From the NCBI GenBank assembly GCA_023374025.1, contig SIJG01000006.1, forward strand, positions 1,069,814 to 1,133,813: a stretch of DNA of 64,000 nt. Reading direction: 5' to 3'. Position numbers and translations under genes: made by a program. Every line of letters begins with the position of its first letter. Position 1 is the stretch's first letter. Shown piece by piece: positions 27,201 through 36,162 of this stretch. Below the pieces are notes generated by a model that searched no databases, was not told where the DNA came from, and was given only the letters and a program-made list of their open reading frames with translations. Source of the DNA: Heterodera schachtii. Lineage: Eukaryota > Nematoda > Chromadorea > Rhabditida > Heteroderidae.

Positions 27201-30200
27201 AATTTTGAAAATTGAGCCCAATCAAAGCTGACCATTCTTAGTTTAAGCGAAGAAAACTGTGGTTGATAAATGCATTGATCACTTAAAAGCCGATCAGTGT
27301 AATTAAATTTTATTTAAAATGCTTTTCCTATTTAAATGAGTTTTTTAGGCTTTGCCTCCCGAAGTGTTGGATGAGAGTGAGCATCAGTTCAGCAGTGAGC
27401 ATTTGCCGCTGAATGTGTCCGCTTTTCGCGAAGTGCCGCCCTTTGCCAACGGCGCCGCGTTGGACCCGCCCGAAGTGGCAAAAGCCGCGCTCGGCCTCAA
27501 GTCGGGCAAATGCTCACCGTGCGAAGAACACACAATCAGCGTGAAGATCAGCGGCGGGCGAGTGCCGTCGCTGCAGCGACAGGAGGAACTGACGGAGAGC
27601 GCAGAGCCGCCTAAAACGGCGGATGGCACTGATCAGCAGCAGTGGGCACATTGACTGATCAGCACATTGAATTTTTAACTTGCCCACATTTCAGTGAGCC
27701 AACTACGCCGATTGCTGACGAACAGCAGCCAATCGCAGCGGCCAATGGGCTGATGAACCCGCTGGTGCCGCCGAACGGAGTGCCGGTGCCGAAGACGGCC
27801 GAGGAGCGCAAGCAGTACAAGCCGATGCCGGACACGGAGTTTGAACTGTTGATGGACGCGGTGGAGCGAATCAAACGCGACAATTTGGCCAAGCAGCAAA
27901 AGGTGCGCGTGGGATCGAATTGACTGCGCATTCAAATGATTTACAGAAGAGCCCGCACCTGGGTGAAGAGTTGGACGAATTGGAGAAGTACCGGCCGCAG
28001 GACAGCGCCTGCCGCGAGTTCGAGCTGGAGGTGCAGCGTCAGAAGCCGCTGTACGACGCGGACTTCGCGTGGGAGTCTCGCTACCAAATTGGGCCCGACA
28101 CTCTGCTGATCCCAACGCGTGGGGCGCGCTTCAATGCGCGTGTGCGCGACTACCGGCGTGAGTTGTGGGGCGACAGCGCGCCGTTCGTCTCGTTCGGCGT
28201 GCTCGGCGCGCGCAACCAGGAGATCACGGTGCGCGAGCGACGTCGCTACACCGACCTGATCAGAGGTGATCAATCAGCAAGCAGAACATAAAAGGATAAT
28301 GGGTTTTTTAAATTAATTTTATATTACAGTGTATCAGGGTTCGGTTTCGTCCTTGAATGGCAAGGACATCCTGGAAATTAGGCCCTCTAATTTGTGAATT
28401 TGACAATATCCTTGAATTCAAGACGGCTTGAAAATAAAAATATTGCTAAAGTTTATTCTGGCGAAAAATATAACCATTTGGATAAAATTTAATCATTTTT
28501 CATCGAATATGATAAAATTTTAAGTGTCCTTGAATTTAATGGAATTTCCCCTTATGTCCTTGGAAACCGGTATACCCGTCCTTGGAAAGGGAGTTTATTC
28601 GACCCGAACCCTGCAGTATCTGATCAGAAGAGCAAATAAAAGAAGAAAAACAATATAATTACGCATTTTCGGCTACGAATTTATTTCAAATTTAATGCAT
28701 TCGAATTTTGGAATTAATTTCTCTTCAGAAGACACGCAAATTGCCAAATCGGTGGATACGGTAACGGAGGGACTGTTACAGCAACACGAAGGCGCACTGC
28801 GAAGAACACAGCAGCAAAATGGGCAAATGGAAGCGAAAAATGGGGAAAATGAGAGAAAAGGAGGCGAAAAAGGTGGGAAAAATTAAAAAAAAAACCCTTA
28901 ATTCAAATGGAATCAGAAGATCGGCCCGTGTTCCGAGAACGTCTCCGCGACGCCTACTTTTGTGAGGGGGCGGCGACGGCATTCGTCGAATGCCACGCGG
29001 TGGGCAACCCGACGCCGGAGGTCACCTTTTTCCACCACGAAAGTGCCATCTGTGACGACGGACGGCACCAAATCACACGCAATGGCAACACGTGGAGGTG
29101 GGGGGGGAGAGGAGGAGGAATTGGTGTCATGACAACTCGTACAACGGCTTAGGCTAGGCTTATGCTTGCTTGGCCAAGTCTTAGTCTAAAGCTTAGGCTT
29201 TATTATGTACGAGTTGCCTTTTGTACGAATTGCCATTGACTCCATTCGAGATTCCCGAATTTTGGCCCAAGAACAAGCAAAATTGAAATGTGACAAATTA
29301 GTTTTTCCATCAATCACTTTCCCTGCTTAGAATGACCATTGTTCGTCCGATGGTCGGCGTTGACACAGGTGAATACTCTTGCGTTGCGCAGAACGAATTT
29401 GGCCGTGACCGATGCGCCTGCAAAAGCATTTGCGGAGGTACAAATAACCGAAATTCAACCGAGATTTTATCCCCAGGCCCAAAAAACCCCGAAATTGTAT
29501 TCCATTTTCAGATGCCCCTGAACGCCCTTCAAGGCCTGACGTTGAGCTTTCCTCAGACACCGAAGTGTACGTCTGTTGGGAAGCGCCCGAACGCCTGCCG
29601 GTGACCCTCGAAGGCGTCGTGTACAGGTCGGTGTCGATGGCATACGAATTTGGGAATTAAAAATTAGAATTTTCTATTTTTTCTAGTTTAAACCTTTTAG
29701 ACTCGAATGCCGCCCGGCGGGGGAAAAGGACGCCTTTTCGGCATGGACTGTGGTCAGCAATTGCGTGGAGGACGAAGCAGCCGTTGTAAAGCATTTGATA
29801 CCGTAAGAGAAACAAATTTAAAATTGTAGGAAAAATTTGTATTTGAAGGAAAACATCATTATATTTTATCTGGGAGCTAATTAGGCCTAATTCCAAAATG
29901 TTCTATCCACATTATCAACATTCTCTCATTCTCAGAATGGGCGTCTACCAATTCCGCGTGACGGCACACAATGAATTCGGCTGGGGCACCCCTTCGATCA
30001 CTTCGCGCATTATTCGCACCCATCCGAGGGGTAATTAAAGGAAACAATTAAAATAATTTAAAAATAATTAAAGGTATCCCGAAACTGAATTTGGATGTGC
30101 TCAGGCGGGAAGGACGACAATTTACAGTGGTGACAATGCCACAGAAAACGGGGCGCAGGGGAGCCGGCCTAACGCAAATAGCGGAAGGTTGCCCCAGGGG

Positions 30201-32146
30201 AAAAGCATTTAATTAATAATTAATTGTATTACGTTTGAAACATTAATTATGCATTTAAATTTAATTGACTCCCAAAATTAAAACAGATTTTATGGAGGAA
30301 CAACGTGAGGAAGAGGGAAGGGAAGAAGAGGAAGAAAATGATGAGCAAATGGGGGAGGAAAGGGCGGAAGAGAAAAATGGGAACGAAAACAACGGAAATG
30401 GCAAACAACGAACGGTGCCATTGAACACCACGGAGGACCCGCTGAAGCGCTTTCAGGTCAACAAAGGCCACTAATTGAACTTAATTAGTGTTAATTAACA
30501 CCCTTTCGAATTCGACTCTCTCCCCCCCCCCAATTTTCAGTTGGAATCGGAATTGTTCCGCGGTCAGTTCAGCGTCATCCGTTACGCGGTTGACTCCAAA
30601 ACGGGCGCCCATTGCACCGTGAAAATCCGAGCGGCGCCCAGCCACGGGTCGCTGATGTTCGCGGCGCCAGCGGAACGCATGCGAGCCGCGCGCGCTGAGT
30701 ACGAAACGCTGGCGGAATGCCAAAGTGCGAATGTGGCACGCCTTATAGCGGTGAGTGCCTGCTAGACCGGTTCAGTCGGACCAATTGGGCACGGGTTCGG
30801 CTGAATCCACCGAAAAAGTGCCAAAAATGTTTCGTTTTTGCCAAATAAGGCTTATTCCTCCGACAACGCTTTTCTGCTCCTTTTCACTGAACGCCTTTAC
30901 GAAAATCTGTTCCAACGCTTCGTCCGATTGGACGCGTACACGGAAGAGCAAATCGCATTCACAGTACGGCAGATTGCTTCTGCACTCCGATGGATTCATT
31001 TTAAAGGGTTATAAAATTTTAATAAATTATTTGATTTTAAAAATTGCTTTTTAAGAAATTAATTTTGCATTTTTTGTTTTTCTTTTTAAGCGTCGCCCAT
31101 TTGGATGTTGAGCCGACTAACGTAATGTTCAGCTCAAAGCGTGCTTGGCTTGTCAAATTGGTAAGCTGATCAAACTAATGTTTTGTTCAACTATGATTCT
31201 TATTATAATCGTATTAATATAATTAATTAATTTGTTTCGTTAATTGGCTTCGGCTGCCACTTTCTTTCCCTTCCCTTTTTCGGTTGACTTCGGCCGCGCC
31301 CGTCGCTTGGGCTCCCGGGAAGGCGCCGCCGGCGATGGCCAACTGATCGCCGAATGGACGGCGCCCGAATTGCTTTTGGCACGTCAAAACAATGGCACAA
31401 AAGCAAAGATCACTGATGAGGGTGAGCTCGTCAAAAATGGTGAGAATAATTGGCTCAGTTTATGGCGCTTTTTAGGCCCAAACGGCGCGGGCAATTGGCC
31501 AAACGCACAGACGGACATGTGGGGCTTGGGACTGTGCACATTTTGCCTGTAACGAATTGGCCATTCATCAAAAATTTATGACCCAAAAAATGCGCACAAT
31601 TCACAGATTGGCCGGCTTTCATCCCTTCGCGGACGACGACGACACGGAGCAGGACATCCGCCGCCAGGTGCTTGAGCAGCGCTGTGACCCGAATCTGATC
31701 CCTGTGCAAGCGTCGGAAGAAGCACTTCGCTTCGTCACGTGGGCACTGAAAAAGGACCCGCGGTAAAAACGGATGAGAGGCGAAAAAAAAACAGATTTTG
31801 ACGGTGTGCCAGAGATTTAAAAAAAAAAAAAGGTTTGTTTAGTAGGCGAATGCGCCCCGACGAAGCGTTGGACCACCGTTTCCTCGCCTCCGACGCGGCG
31901 ATGGTTCGTCGTCGGGAGAACATTCGCTACGCGTCCCATCGGCTCATGCGGACGGCCCAACGGCGACTTCGGCACCAAACGCAATTCGCGAGGAACGGAG
32001 GAGCGGCACGGGACGGTGGCGGAACGGCGCCGCCGCATTCGCACGCGGGCGGACGGACGGCAAAACCGACGAAAGGAGCGATGAACAATGGCACGGCAGG
32101 GAGAACAACGGCACCCAAACGGCGCGTTGTGACCATGGAATGCTAA
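1..32146 (+). CDS. unc-89: unc-89 / obscurin-like giant muscle protein (3' part, 5' end outside window)
   Basis: Multi-exon gene for a giant sarcomeric M-line protein. In C. elegans, UNC-89 organises the M-line and carries SH3-DH-PH, about 53 Ig, FN3 and two kinase domains. The window enters within an Ig domain (exon 1 ends at 70, next exon from 131) and I count about 38 Ig domains, each with the Trp after the first Cys and a DxGxYxC signature. Order: Ig array, KPxEEE repeat (6475-7360), Ig array, FN3 (19.05-19.45 kb), two Ig, PK1 (about 21.6-25.4 kb), interkinase region, Ig (28.9-29.4 kb), FN3 (29.5-30.0 kb), PK2 (30.5-32.1 kb). The order Ig-FN3-Ig-Ig-PK1-linker-Ig-FN3-PK2 is diagnostic of UNC-89 against twitchin or titin. 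The stop TAA is at 32144-32146. Exact joins are by-eye models with canonical GT/AG except where noted. Upstream domains are not visible. Confidence 0.95.
6475..7360 (+). repeat. unc-89: Lys/Glu/Pro-rich repeat exon of unc-89
   Basis: This exon encodes about 290 residues of low-complexity, highly charged sequence built on KPxEEE and AKPKEEE words. A 13-residue unit (AKPMEEERPKEEE) runs three times at the start. A longer block of roughly 36 residues containing EAKIGLEEAKPKEEEA is then repeated twice, and more diverged copies follow. C. elegans UNC-89 has a KSP-rich charged region within its Ig array; this exon holds an equivalent elastic or disordered position but without KSP motifs. The repeated DNA makes it prone to length change. 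The opposite strand has a long Ser-rich open frame, which is only a shadow of this bias. Confidence 0.85.
7726..8000. repeat. Minisatellite-like tandem repeat in an unc-89 intron
   Basis: An imperfect tandem repeat with units of roughly 25-35 bp built on TTGATCAGTTTCTCAATGGT and variants (TCGCAATGGC, TCTCAATGAT). About eight copies lie in the intron after the Ig exon ending near 7640. Unit spacing is irregular and there are no spacer sequences, so it is not a CRISPR. Confidence 0.75.
8355..8759 (-). CDS. Small secreted Gly/His/Tyr-rich peptide, nested antisense in an unc-89 intron
   Basis: A two-exon gene on the strand opposite to unc-89, wholly inside its intron between about 7.64 and 9.30 kb. 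Exon 1 (8693-8759) encodes a signal peptide starting MNSALITLPFVLIGVASVCL. It ends at a GTAATT donor and joins in phase to exon 2 (8355-8629). Exon 2 encodes about 90 residues rich in Gly, His, Tyr and Asp, with repeated HHDG and GYGYG words, and ends in GFAGFAL plus TAA. A TATA box lies about 140 bp upstream of the ATG, and AATAAA (reverse strand, 8202-8207) follows the stop. Nematode hypodermal GY-rich antimicrobial or cuticle peptides look similar, and His-rich repeats can bind metals; function is unproven. Signal peptide, phase-correct splice, TATA and poly(A) signal make a real gene likely. Confidence 0.8.
8901..8909 (-). promoter_or_regulatory. TATA box of the nested peptide gene
   Basis: Reverse-strand TATAAAAGC, about 140 bp upstream of the ATG at 8759. 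No other minus-strand gene nearby would use it. Confidence 0.6.
11292..11317. repeat. (AT)n microsatellite in an unc-89 intron
   Basis: An uninterrupted run of alternating A and T of about 26 bp, inside the intron that precedes the exon at about 11.43 kb. Confidence 0.85.
12564..13400. mobile_element. Foldback element: ~840-bp near-perfect palindrome in an unc-89 intron
   Basis: Left arm (12564-12953) and right arm (12988-13400) are reverse complements of each other over about 390 bp, around a loop of roughly 35 bp. Ends read GTCGATCCAAAAAAAA and the complement TTTTTTTTGGATCGAC. The right arm carries one extra copy of a ~28-bp end unit (GGAACGCCCACACTGAG plus a T run). The arms are much more GC-rich than the surrounding intron and are open in several frames, so they may derive from coding DNA. 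It sits between a GTAAGT donor (12514) and an acceptor near 13438, so it should be spliced out. It is probably a non-autonomous DNA transposon. Confidence 0.85.
15764..15812. repeat. G-run/C-run hairpin in an unc-89 intron
   Basis: A run of about 14 G, a short GTACGTACCCCGCGTAC centre and a run of about 13 C. It can fold as a perfect hairpin or form a G-quadruplex. A second copy of the preceding word GGTCTTGGAGGGGG occurs at about 15.67 kb. Confidence 0.7.
19050..19450 (+). other. unc-89: unc-89 fibronectin type III domain 1
   Basis: Reads GPFIKEVTGHYLTLSWIPT, an intron, then YVIEIRQLPDKEWSLL and YQFRVRAENIYGISDPS. The Trp in strand B, the Tyr/Phe in strand F and the N-x-x-G-x-S-x-P tail are typical FN3 marks. 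It lies between the long Ig array and the two Ig domains that precede PK1, matching its UNC-89 position. Confidence 0.88.
20557..20739 (+). other. unc-89: Terminal-type exon of unc-89 with in-frame stop (candidate kinase-less isoform end)
   Basis: After the second Ig following FN3 (ending about 20.54 kb), an exon opens with AETDFMTDIKLRALKKS and runs in frame to EEYSASEATSVQNGS, then TAA at 20737-20739. C. elegans unc-89 makes a large isoform (UNC-89-A) that ends at this position without kinase domains, as well as isoforms with kinases. AATAAA signals lie at about 21497 and 21512. Kinase-containing transcripts would have to splice out of this exon before the stop, for example at a GTGGAG just after the AEAE-like acidic stretch; the exact donor is uncertain. 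Confidence 0.65.
20740..21640 (+). other. Spacer between Ig array and PK1: putative 3'UTR and internal promoter region
   Basis: No coding exon is recognised in this stretch. It contains a C-run at about 21.03 kb, a CT microsatellite (21248-21293) and two AATAAA signals (about 21497 and 21512). In C. elegans unc-89 the region before the kinases carries internal promoter activity; here that is only inferred. Confidence 0.5.
21248..21293. repeat. (CT)n microsatellite
   Basis: A nearly pure CT dinucleotide run of about 45 bp with short CCCCT interruptions. Confidence 0.85.
22383..22465. repeat. Poly-G tract and G/C-rich hairpin in a PK1 intron
   Basis: A run of about 17 G, followed by purine-rich DNA and two copies of a CCCCCGGGGG self-complementary word. 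No coding signal. Confidence 0.6.
24090..24670. mobile_element. Foldback MITE-like element in a PK1 intron
   Basis: The left end GGACAATCCGACAG is matched by CTGTCGGATTGTCC at the right end. Inward, a second matching pair (CATATAAACGGACTAT and ATAGTCCGTTTATATG) confirms a terminal inverted repeat of about 80-100 bp. The left end also has a short direct duplication of ACAATCCGAC. The interior is AT-rich with no open frame. Target duplication is not clear. Probably a non-autonomous DNA transposon. Confidence 0.7.
25475..28270 (+). other. unc-89: unc-89 interkinase region
   Basis: Several exons encode a low-complexity linker between the two kinases: a Pro/Ser-rich stretch (about 25.7-25.9 kb), a Gln-rich stretch (26.17-26.40 kb, with a run of seven Gln), an acidic Glu-rich exon (26.55-26.70 kb), Ser/Thr-rich exons (26.95-27.65 kb) and a better conserved block at 27.7-28.27 kb. 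The last includes FELLMDAVERIKRDNLAKQQ and DYRRELWGDSAPF. In C. elegans this region is several hundred residues long and binds signalling partners. Splice joins in the 26.4-27.3 kb part are uncertain. The last exon is the point where the downstream duplicated copy begins. Confidence 0.75.
28335..28613. mobile_element. hAT-like MITE A (copy 1), within an interkinase intron
   Basis: The ~279-bp element begins CAGGGTTCGG and ends CCGAACCCTG, with internal inverted matches around GTCCTTGAAT and GTCCTTGGAA. Flanks read CAGTGTAT and CAGTATCT, an imperfect 8-bp target duplication. CAGGG ends and 8-bp duplications are typical of hAT elements. The same element is in the duplicated copy at 44494-44771, so it predates the duplication. 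Confidence 0.75.
28907..30060 (+). other. unc-89: unc-89 Ig and FN3 domain 2 before PK2
   Basis: The Ig domain reads PVFRERLRDAYFCEGAA, VECHAVGNPTPEVTFFHH and GEYSCVAQNEFG. FN3 follows with APERPSRPDVELSS, VYVCWEAPERLP and YQFRVTAHNEFGWGTPS. The preceding exon (from 28728) joins by a phase-1 intron within AAAG-GTGGGA. Introns at 29095-29330, 29435-29511, 29624-29690 and 29803-29936 are short and canonical by eye. Confidence 0.85.
30285..32146 (+). other. unc-89: unc-89 protein kinase domain 2 (PK2) and C-terminus
   Basis: An acidic linker (30285-30455) leads into the kinase. The G-loop is degenerate (FRGQFSV), but beta3 Lys (TVKIRA), helix-C Glu (AEYETL), the catalytic loop (HLDVEPTNVMF, Asp and Asn kept) and DFG (VDFGRARRL) are present. 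APE (TAPELL), the F-helix Asp (DMWGLGL) and FLLAGFHPF-like sequence follow. The usual catalytic-loop Lys is Glu (DVEPTN). All joins are in phase. However, the intron before the DFG exon (31161-31282) contains no AG acceptor and ends TTTTTCG before GTTGAC. A basic, Ala/Gly/Arg-rich tail of about 100 residues ends VVTMEC. Confidence 0.88.
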
Positions 32147-32319
32147 CCAAAAGGCGAGAGTCTCGAATTTGCCAAAAGAATGAACTCAATCAATTAGAGA
32201 AAATGATTGTTTATTTTATTGAATTTCTCATATTCATTTATTGGCTATTAAATTCATATGGTTGACCGAAAATGAACGGATTCGGGCATAAAACTCAATA
32301 TTCGTCCTCAAAGTGACCT

Positions 32320-32325
32320 AATAAA
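32320..32325 (+). terminator. unc-89: Poly(A) signal of unc-89
   Basis: AATAAA about 175 bp after the stop codon. The equivalent lies at about 49376 in the duplicated copy. Confidence 0.55.
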
Positions 32326-32419
32326 ATTGGGAAAATTTATGAAAATATTAGAAAATAAATCTTTTCATAAAAAAATATATACTTCAAAAATCTGATTTGG
32401 ATCATCTTTATATTAAAAC

Positions 32420-32610
32420 TAGAGTGCCTCGGGACCGGGAATTTTGGGCAAACCCGGGACCGGGACCTTTTCGGCTTGAAAAACCGGGAATTTTTGGCTG
32501 GGAAAACCGGGAAAAAACCGGGACTAGTCCCGGTCCCGGTCAAAACCGGGACCTTGGTACTCAGTTGTACTCAGTTGTCCGCTTCCAGGTCCCGGTCCCG
32601 TGGCACTCTA
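32420..32610. mobile_element. hAT-like MITE B (only in copy 1)
   Basis: A 191-bp element, TAGAGTGCC...GGCACTCTA, rich in GGGACCGGG words. It is flanked by the perfect 8-bp direct repeat ATTAAAAC at 32412-32419 and 32611-32618. The duplicated copy (about 49.48 kb) has a single ATTAAAAC with no element, so the empty site is preserved. It therefore inserted after the duplication. Confidence 0.9.
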
Positions 32611-32787
32611 ATTAAAACCTTATCAAATATATTTTTTGGTAAAAAATATATATTTAATTTATGATATTAAAAAATTTTCATTCATTTAAAAATAGGAGAA
32701 AAACGGATGCAAAAGTCAACGGATATATTCTTACACAGACATAAAAAATGTCTCAAGACTACATATGTCGTTTTTACATTCATTGAA

Positions 32788-33273
32788 AAATCTTTTTTTT
32801 TGGTCTTTTTTTCGCGGCGCTCTTTTTCTAAAGACGTTTAGGAGAAATGGGTTCGGCGGTGCCGATAGGCGCCGCCGTGAAAAATTTTGAAAATTTGGAT
32901 GGGCCTGTTAACAGATTTTGTCCAAAAAATGATAATTTTTTCGATTTTGAGCCAAATTTTTTTTAGAAAAAATAGGTTTTTTTGTGGCGCCGGCGATGCC
33001 GATAGGCAGCGCCGGGCGAATTTTGAAATTTAAGGTCTATTTTGTAACATATTTTCACCAAAAATTTATGAATTTCTGGTAAATTTTTATTTTTTTTCTT
33101 TTTTTTTTGTAAATTTTCATGATTTAGTCAAAAAATTGAATTTTTATTCAAAGAAAATAAAATTGGGTTCAATACGTCTATAAATTATGCCAAGGATAAT
33201 TGATTTTAATGGGTTTTTTGGTTTAAAAAATAAAGTCGAGGTTCGGGGTCGGGGCGGGGTCGGGGACGCAACC
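32788..33273. mobile_element. Remnant related to hAT-like MITE C, beside the BEL element
   Basis: Shares the words GGTGCCGATAGGCGCCGCC and GGCGGGG-type direct repeats with MITE C at 44855-45746. It ends in a GGGTCGGGG-rich stretch and AACCCTAG, matching the terminal motif of that family. It starts exactly where copy 1 of the duplication stops matching copy 2. The other terminus is not seen. Confidence 0.55.
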
Positions 33274-35214
33274 CTAGTTGAGAGTAGCCTCAACTTCGGC
33301 CACAAAAGTGTTGAGCTCATCATAATTGAGGATTTTTCTCCCCAATGTCCGTTTGAAGCAATTTTTGCATAATTGCACGAGGCGTTCGTAAACGCCACCT
33401 GCCCATGGACTAATTTGAGCGATAAATTTCCACTTAATTTTATTAAGTGCAAGAAATTCATCTTTGTTTTGCTCAACTCCCTTTGGAGTTGTCAATTGCT
33501 CAATCGTTTTTTGAGACAATTTAAATGAAGTGGCATTGTCACTCCAAATTAAATCTGCTTTTCCCCTCCGACTGATGAATCGTCGGAGGACATTTAAGAA
33601 AGATTCGGCCGTTGTGTCAAGCATGGATTCTAAGTAAACTGCTCTCGTTGTGAGGCAAGTTACTATAATTATCCATGCCTTGACTTTCTCTCCTGCCAAT
33701 CGTGTCTCTATTGGCCCCAAAAAGTCAATTCCAATTGACTTAAAGGGCATTTGTCGGCAGACTCGTTCCTCTGGCAGTGGAGGCATTTTTGGTAAGGCAA
33801 ATTGGTATGACTTCATCCTTCGGCATCGACGGCAGTTTTTTATAACCCTTTTTACTGCCGTTCGAGACTGAGGAGTCCAATAATTGTTGAGAAATTCCGT
33901 AAGGGTGCTGTCCACCCCTAGGTGATGTCTTTTTTGGTGACATTGCAAAATGATAAGATCTCGGATTTCCGAGTTCTTTCCAAGAAATATGGGATGTGAA
34001 AACCCATATGGTTGGTCACTTCTTGTTAATCTCATTCTCAGCCTGAGAATCCCTTCACTATCAATTAGTGAGGGAAATTTTGTGAATTCCTCTGGATCAT
34101 TCAATTGATCCAAACGAATTATAAGATTTTCAGCCAGCAGAACATCTTCTGCTGTGAATGGTCCGGTTTTAGAAATCTTGACGATTTCCTTCCGGTGCCT
34201 TTTTGTGAGCTCTGATGGGTCTCTTCCATTTAATAATTTCAAATGGAGAAACCGTATTACAAAGAGAACAGTCCTAACCAACTTGGTCCAGGAATGGTGT
34301 CTCTTTGCATTAAATAATTGCTGTTTTGGCTCTGCACATGCATGAGCCAAAAATACTTTTTCATCTTCCTTCGGTGGATCATTTAACTCTTCCTCTTTTA
34401 TCTCAAAGAAGAGTTCATGAGGCCAATAATTTTGGTCGTTCGTGAGCCAATTAGGCCCAACCCACCACGAAGAATTGGTTGAGAGCTCATCCGGTGTAGC
34501 TCCTCTTGTTGCCAGATCAGCCGGGTTTTCAGCTGTTCGAACAAAGTGAAACGAACACTTTGTTATGGTGCGAATATCTTTAATTCGCCGTTCAATGAAT
34601 TTTGGTTGGGCTTCTTTTGAAGCCACCCAATTTAAGGCAATTTGTGAATCGCTCCACAAATAGCAATGTTTAATTGCTCGACGCAATTGAGTTTGGATGA
34701 ACTTTAAGCCTCGAATTCCAATAAGAATGGCCATCAGCTCCATTCTTGGAATCGTGAGTGCTTTCGAAGCGTTCTTTGGCTTAAGGCGATTTTTTGAGAA
34801 AATCAGCCAATTTTGAATTTTGTTTGCACTCTCCACTCGGAGATAAATTGCGGTTGCAAATGTATGGATTGAAGCATCCACAAATGCATGCAATTGAAGG
34901 GAGCATTCTCCCTGTGTCATTGTCCTTCGTGGAACTCGGATTCGCTTGTCTTTCCAAGAATCTTGGAAAGCACTCCAGCGAGTCGAGTCCTCTTCTGAGA
35001 GAGCATCATCCCAGCCTTTCTTTTCCCCCCATAAGCTCTGGAAGAAAAGTTTTAAAGGCTGGATGCATGGGCCCATCAATCCCAAAGGATCGAATAAAGA
35101 GGCCAAAAAACTTAGGACGAGACGTCGATTCACTATCTTTAATGAATCGACAGATGGGAATTCAAAGACAATTTCATCTTTGTCAATGTCCCAAATAAGT
35201 CCCAGCACTTTCAC
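33274..35214 (-). pseudogene. BEL/Pao RNase H-integrase fragment (646-codon open frame)
   Basis: Starts just after the missing RT core with KVLGLIWDIDKDE. The RNase H residues are visible in HAFVDASIH, IPRMELMA and YLWSDSQIALNW. The integrase HHCC zinc motif spans CHQKRHHLGVDSTL and NCRRCRR. The core DDE residues fall in IDFLGPIE, LIWSDNATSF and GGVYERLVQ. It ends truncated at VEATLN, before the usual SRPLT stretch. This is the best preserved part of the element. Confidence 0.9.
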
Positions 35215-36044
35215 TTTAGCTTTGTCGAGCCGATCCTCAGGAGTTGCTGTAACAGTTCAGGAGAATGCCTGAGCTTATTCAAGGTCGACATTAACCTTGA
35301 GAAGGCCATTCTATAATTGGAAGGAAGATTTGGTGTCTCTTCCTTCCACGGCCATTTAACCGAATATCGTCCGCCGTTTTCACGACGGATTGATTTGTCA
35401 AACAGCTGCATTACTGTTTGATCATCGTCTTCATTAGGGTCTTCCTTTATCCCTAACGATTCCAAATTAAAGAAATATTCAATTTCTTTAAAAGCTGGCA
35501 TCTGCCCTTGATTGGACTCATCAATGGCCACCATTGACAATCCTGGCTTTTGTACCTTTGGTCCGAAGTCTGACTCTCCATTGACTAGAGGGCCCAGTGT
35601 TGTTTGGATGACAAACAACCCAGGCAAAACTTCCTTTTTGCTTTGGAAAAAATTCCAAAAGTGTCGAGCACTGATCAGAATATCAGGCTCGTCTTCGGAG
35701 AAAGTCAGAGCTTGGAAAACACCCTGCTCTTCCGATGTGTAATCATCGGAATTCCACTCCACCATTTTGAATGGAGTGGAAATTTGCTCGGTTCGATTGA
35801 GGAGGATTTCCTCCCACTTATTGTCACTCCGTTGAATTTGAACGGAGTAGACAGGTTAATGGAACCGTATTGGTCCATTCCTTTCACCACCGAAACCGTA
35901 GACTTCCATTTCTTCGGAAGTCACTTTATCTGGTTTCAGTTTTTCGATTAACGGGTCAGACATATATGAAGTCTGGCTCGCTGGGTCAAAAAGAAACATA
36001 GCTTTGATCATTCGACGAGGATCGCGACTTGACCGGACCCTCAA
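35211..36044 (-). pseudogene. BEL/Pao protease and pre-RT fragment
   Basis: A protease-like segment with FLFDPASQTSYMSD replaces the usual D(S/T)GS active-site word and is interrupted by frame changes. A second block (35765-35211) carries GRYSVKWPWKEETPNLPSNY, which in BEL/Pao lies directly before the reverse transcriptase core. The RT core itself is not found. Confidence 0.75.
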
Positions 36045-36162
36045 TCGTCGGTCATCAAAAACGCGTGTGACTTCTTTGTCACAACGCTGGTTAAAACATT
36101 TGTTGTTTTTCCGTCAAAAAATGCTATTTCAGACGGGTTTTCCCTTATTCTTAAGTGTTCAC

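Larger units (their letters stand above)
28141..32787 (+). repeat. Direct duplication, copy 1 (unc-89 3' end)
   Basis: This ~4.65-kb segment reappears in the same orientation at 44300-49640. The two start at the identical word TGTGCGCGACTACC and stop matching after CATTCATTGAA. Apart from transposon insertions private to each copy, only scattered single-base or small indel differences are visible (for example TTCAACC against TTCCACC, and CACCCAT against CACGCAT). Confidence 0.95.
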
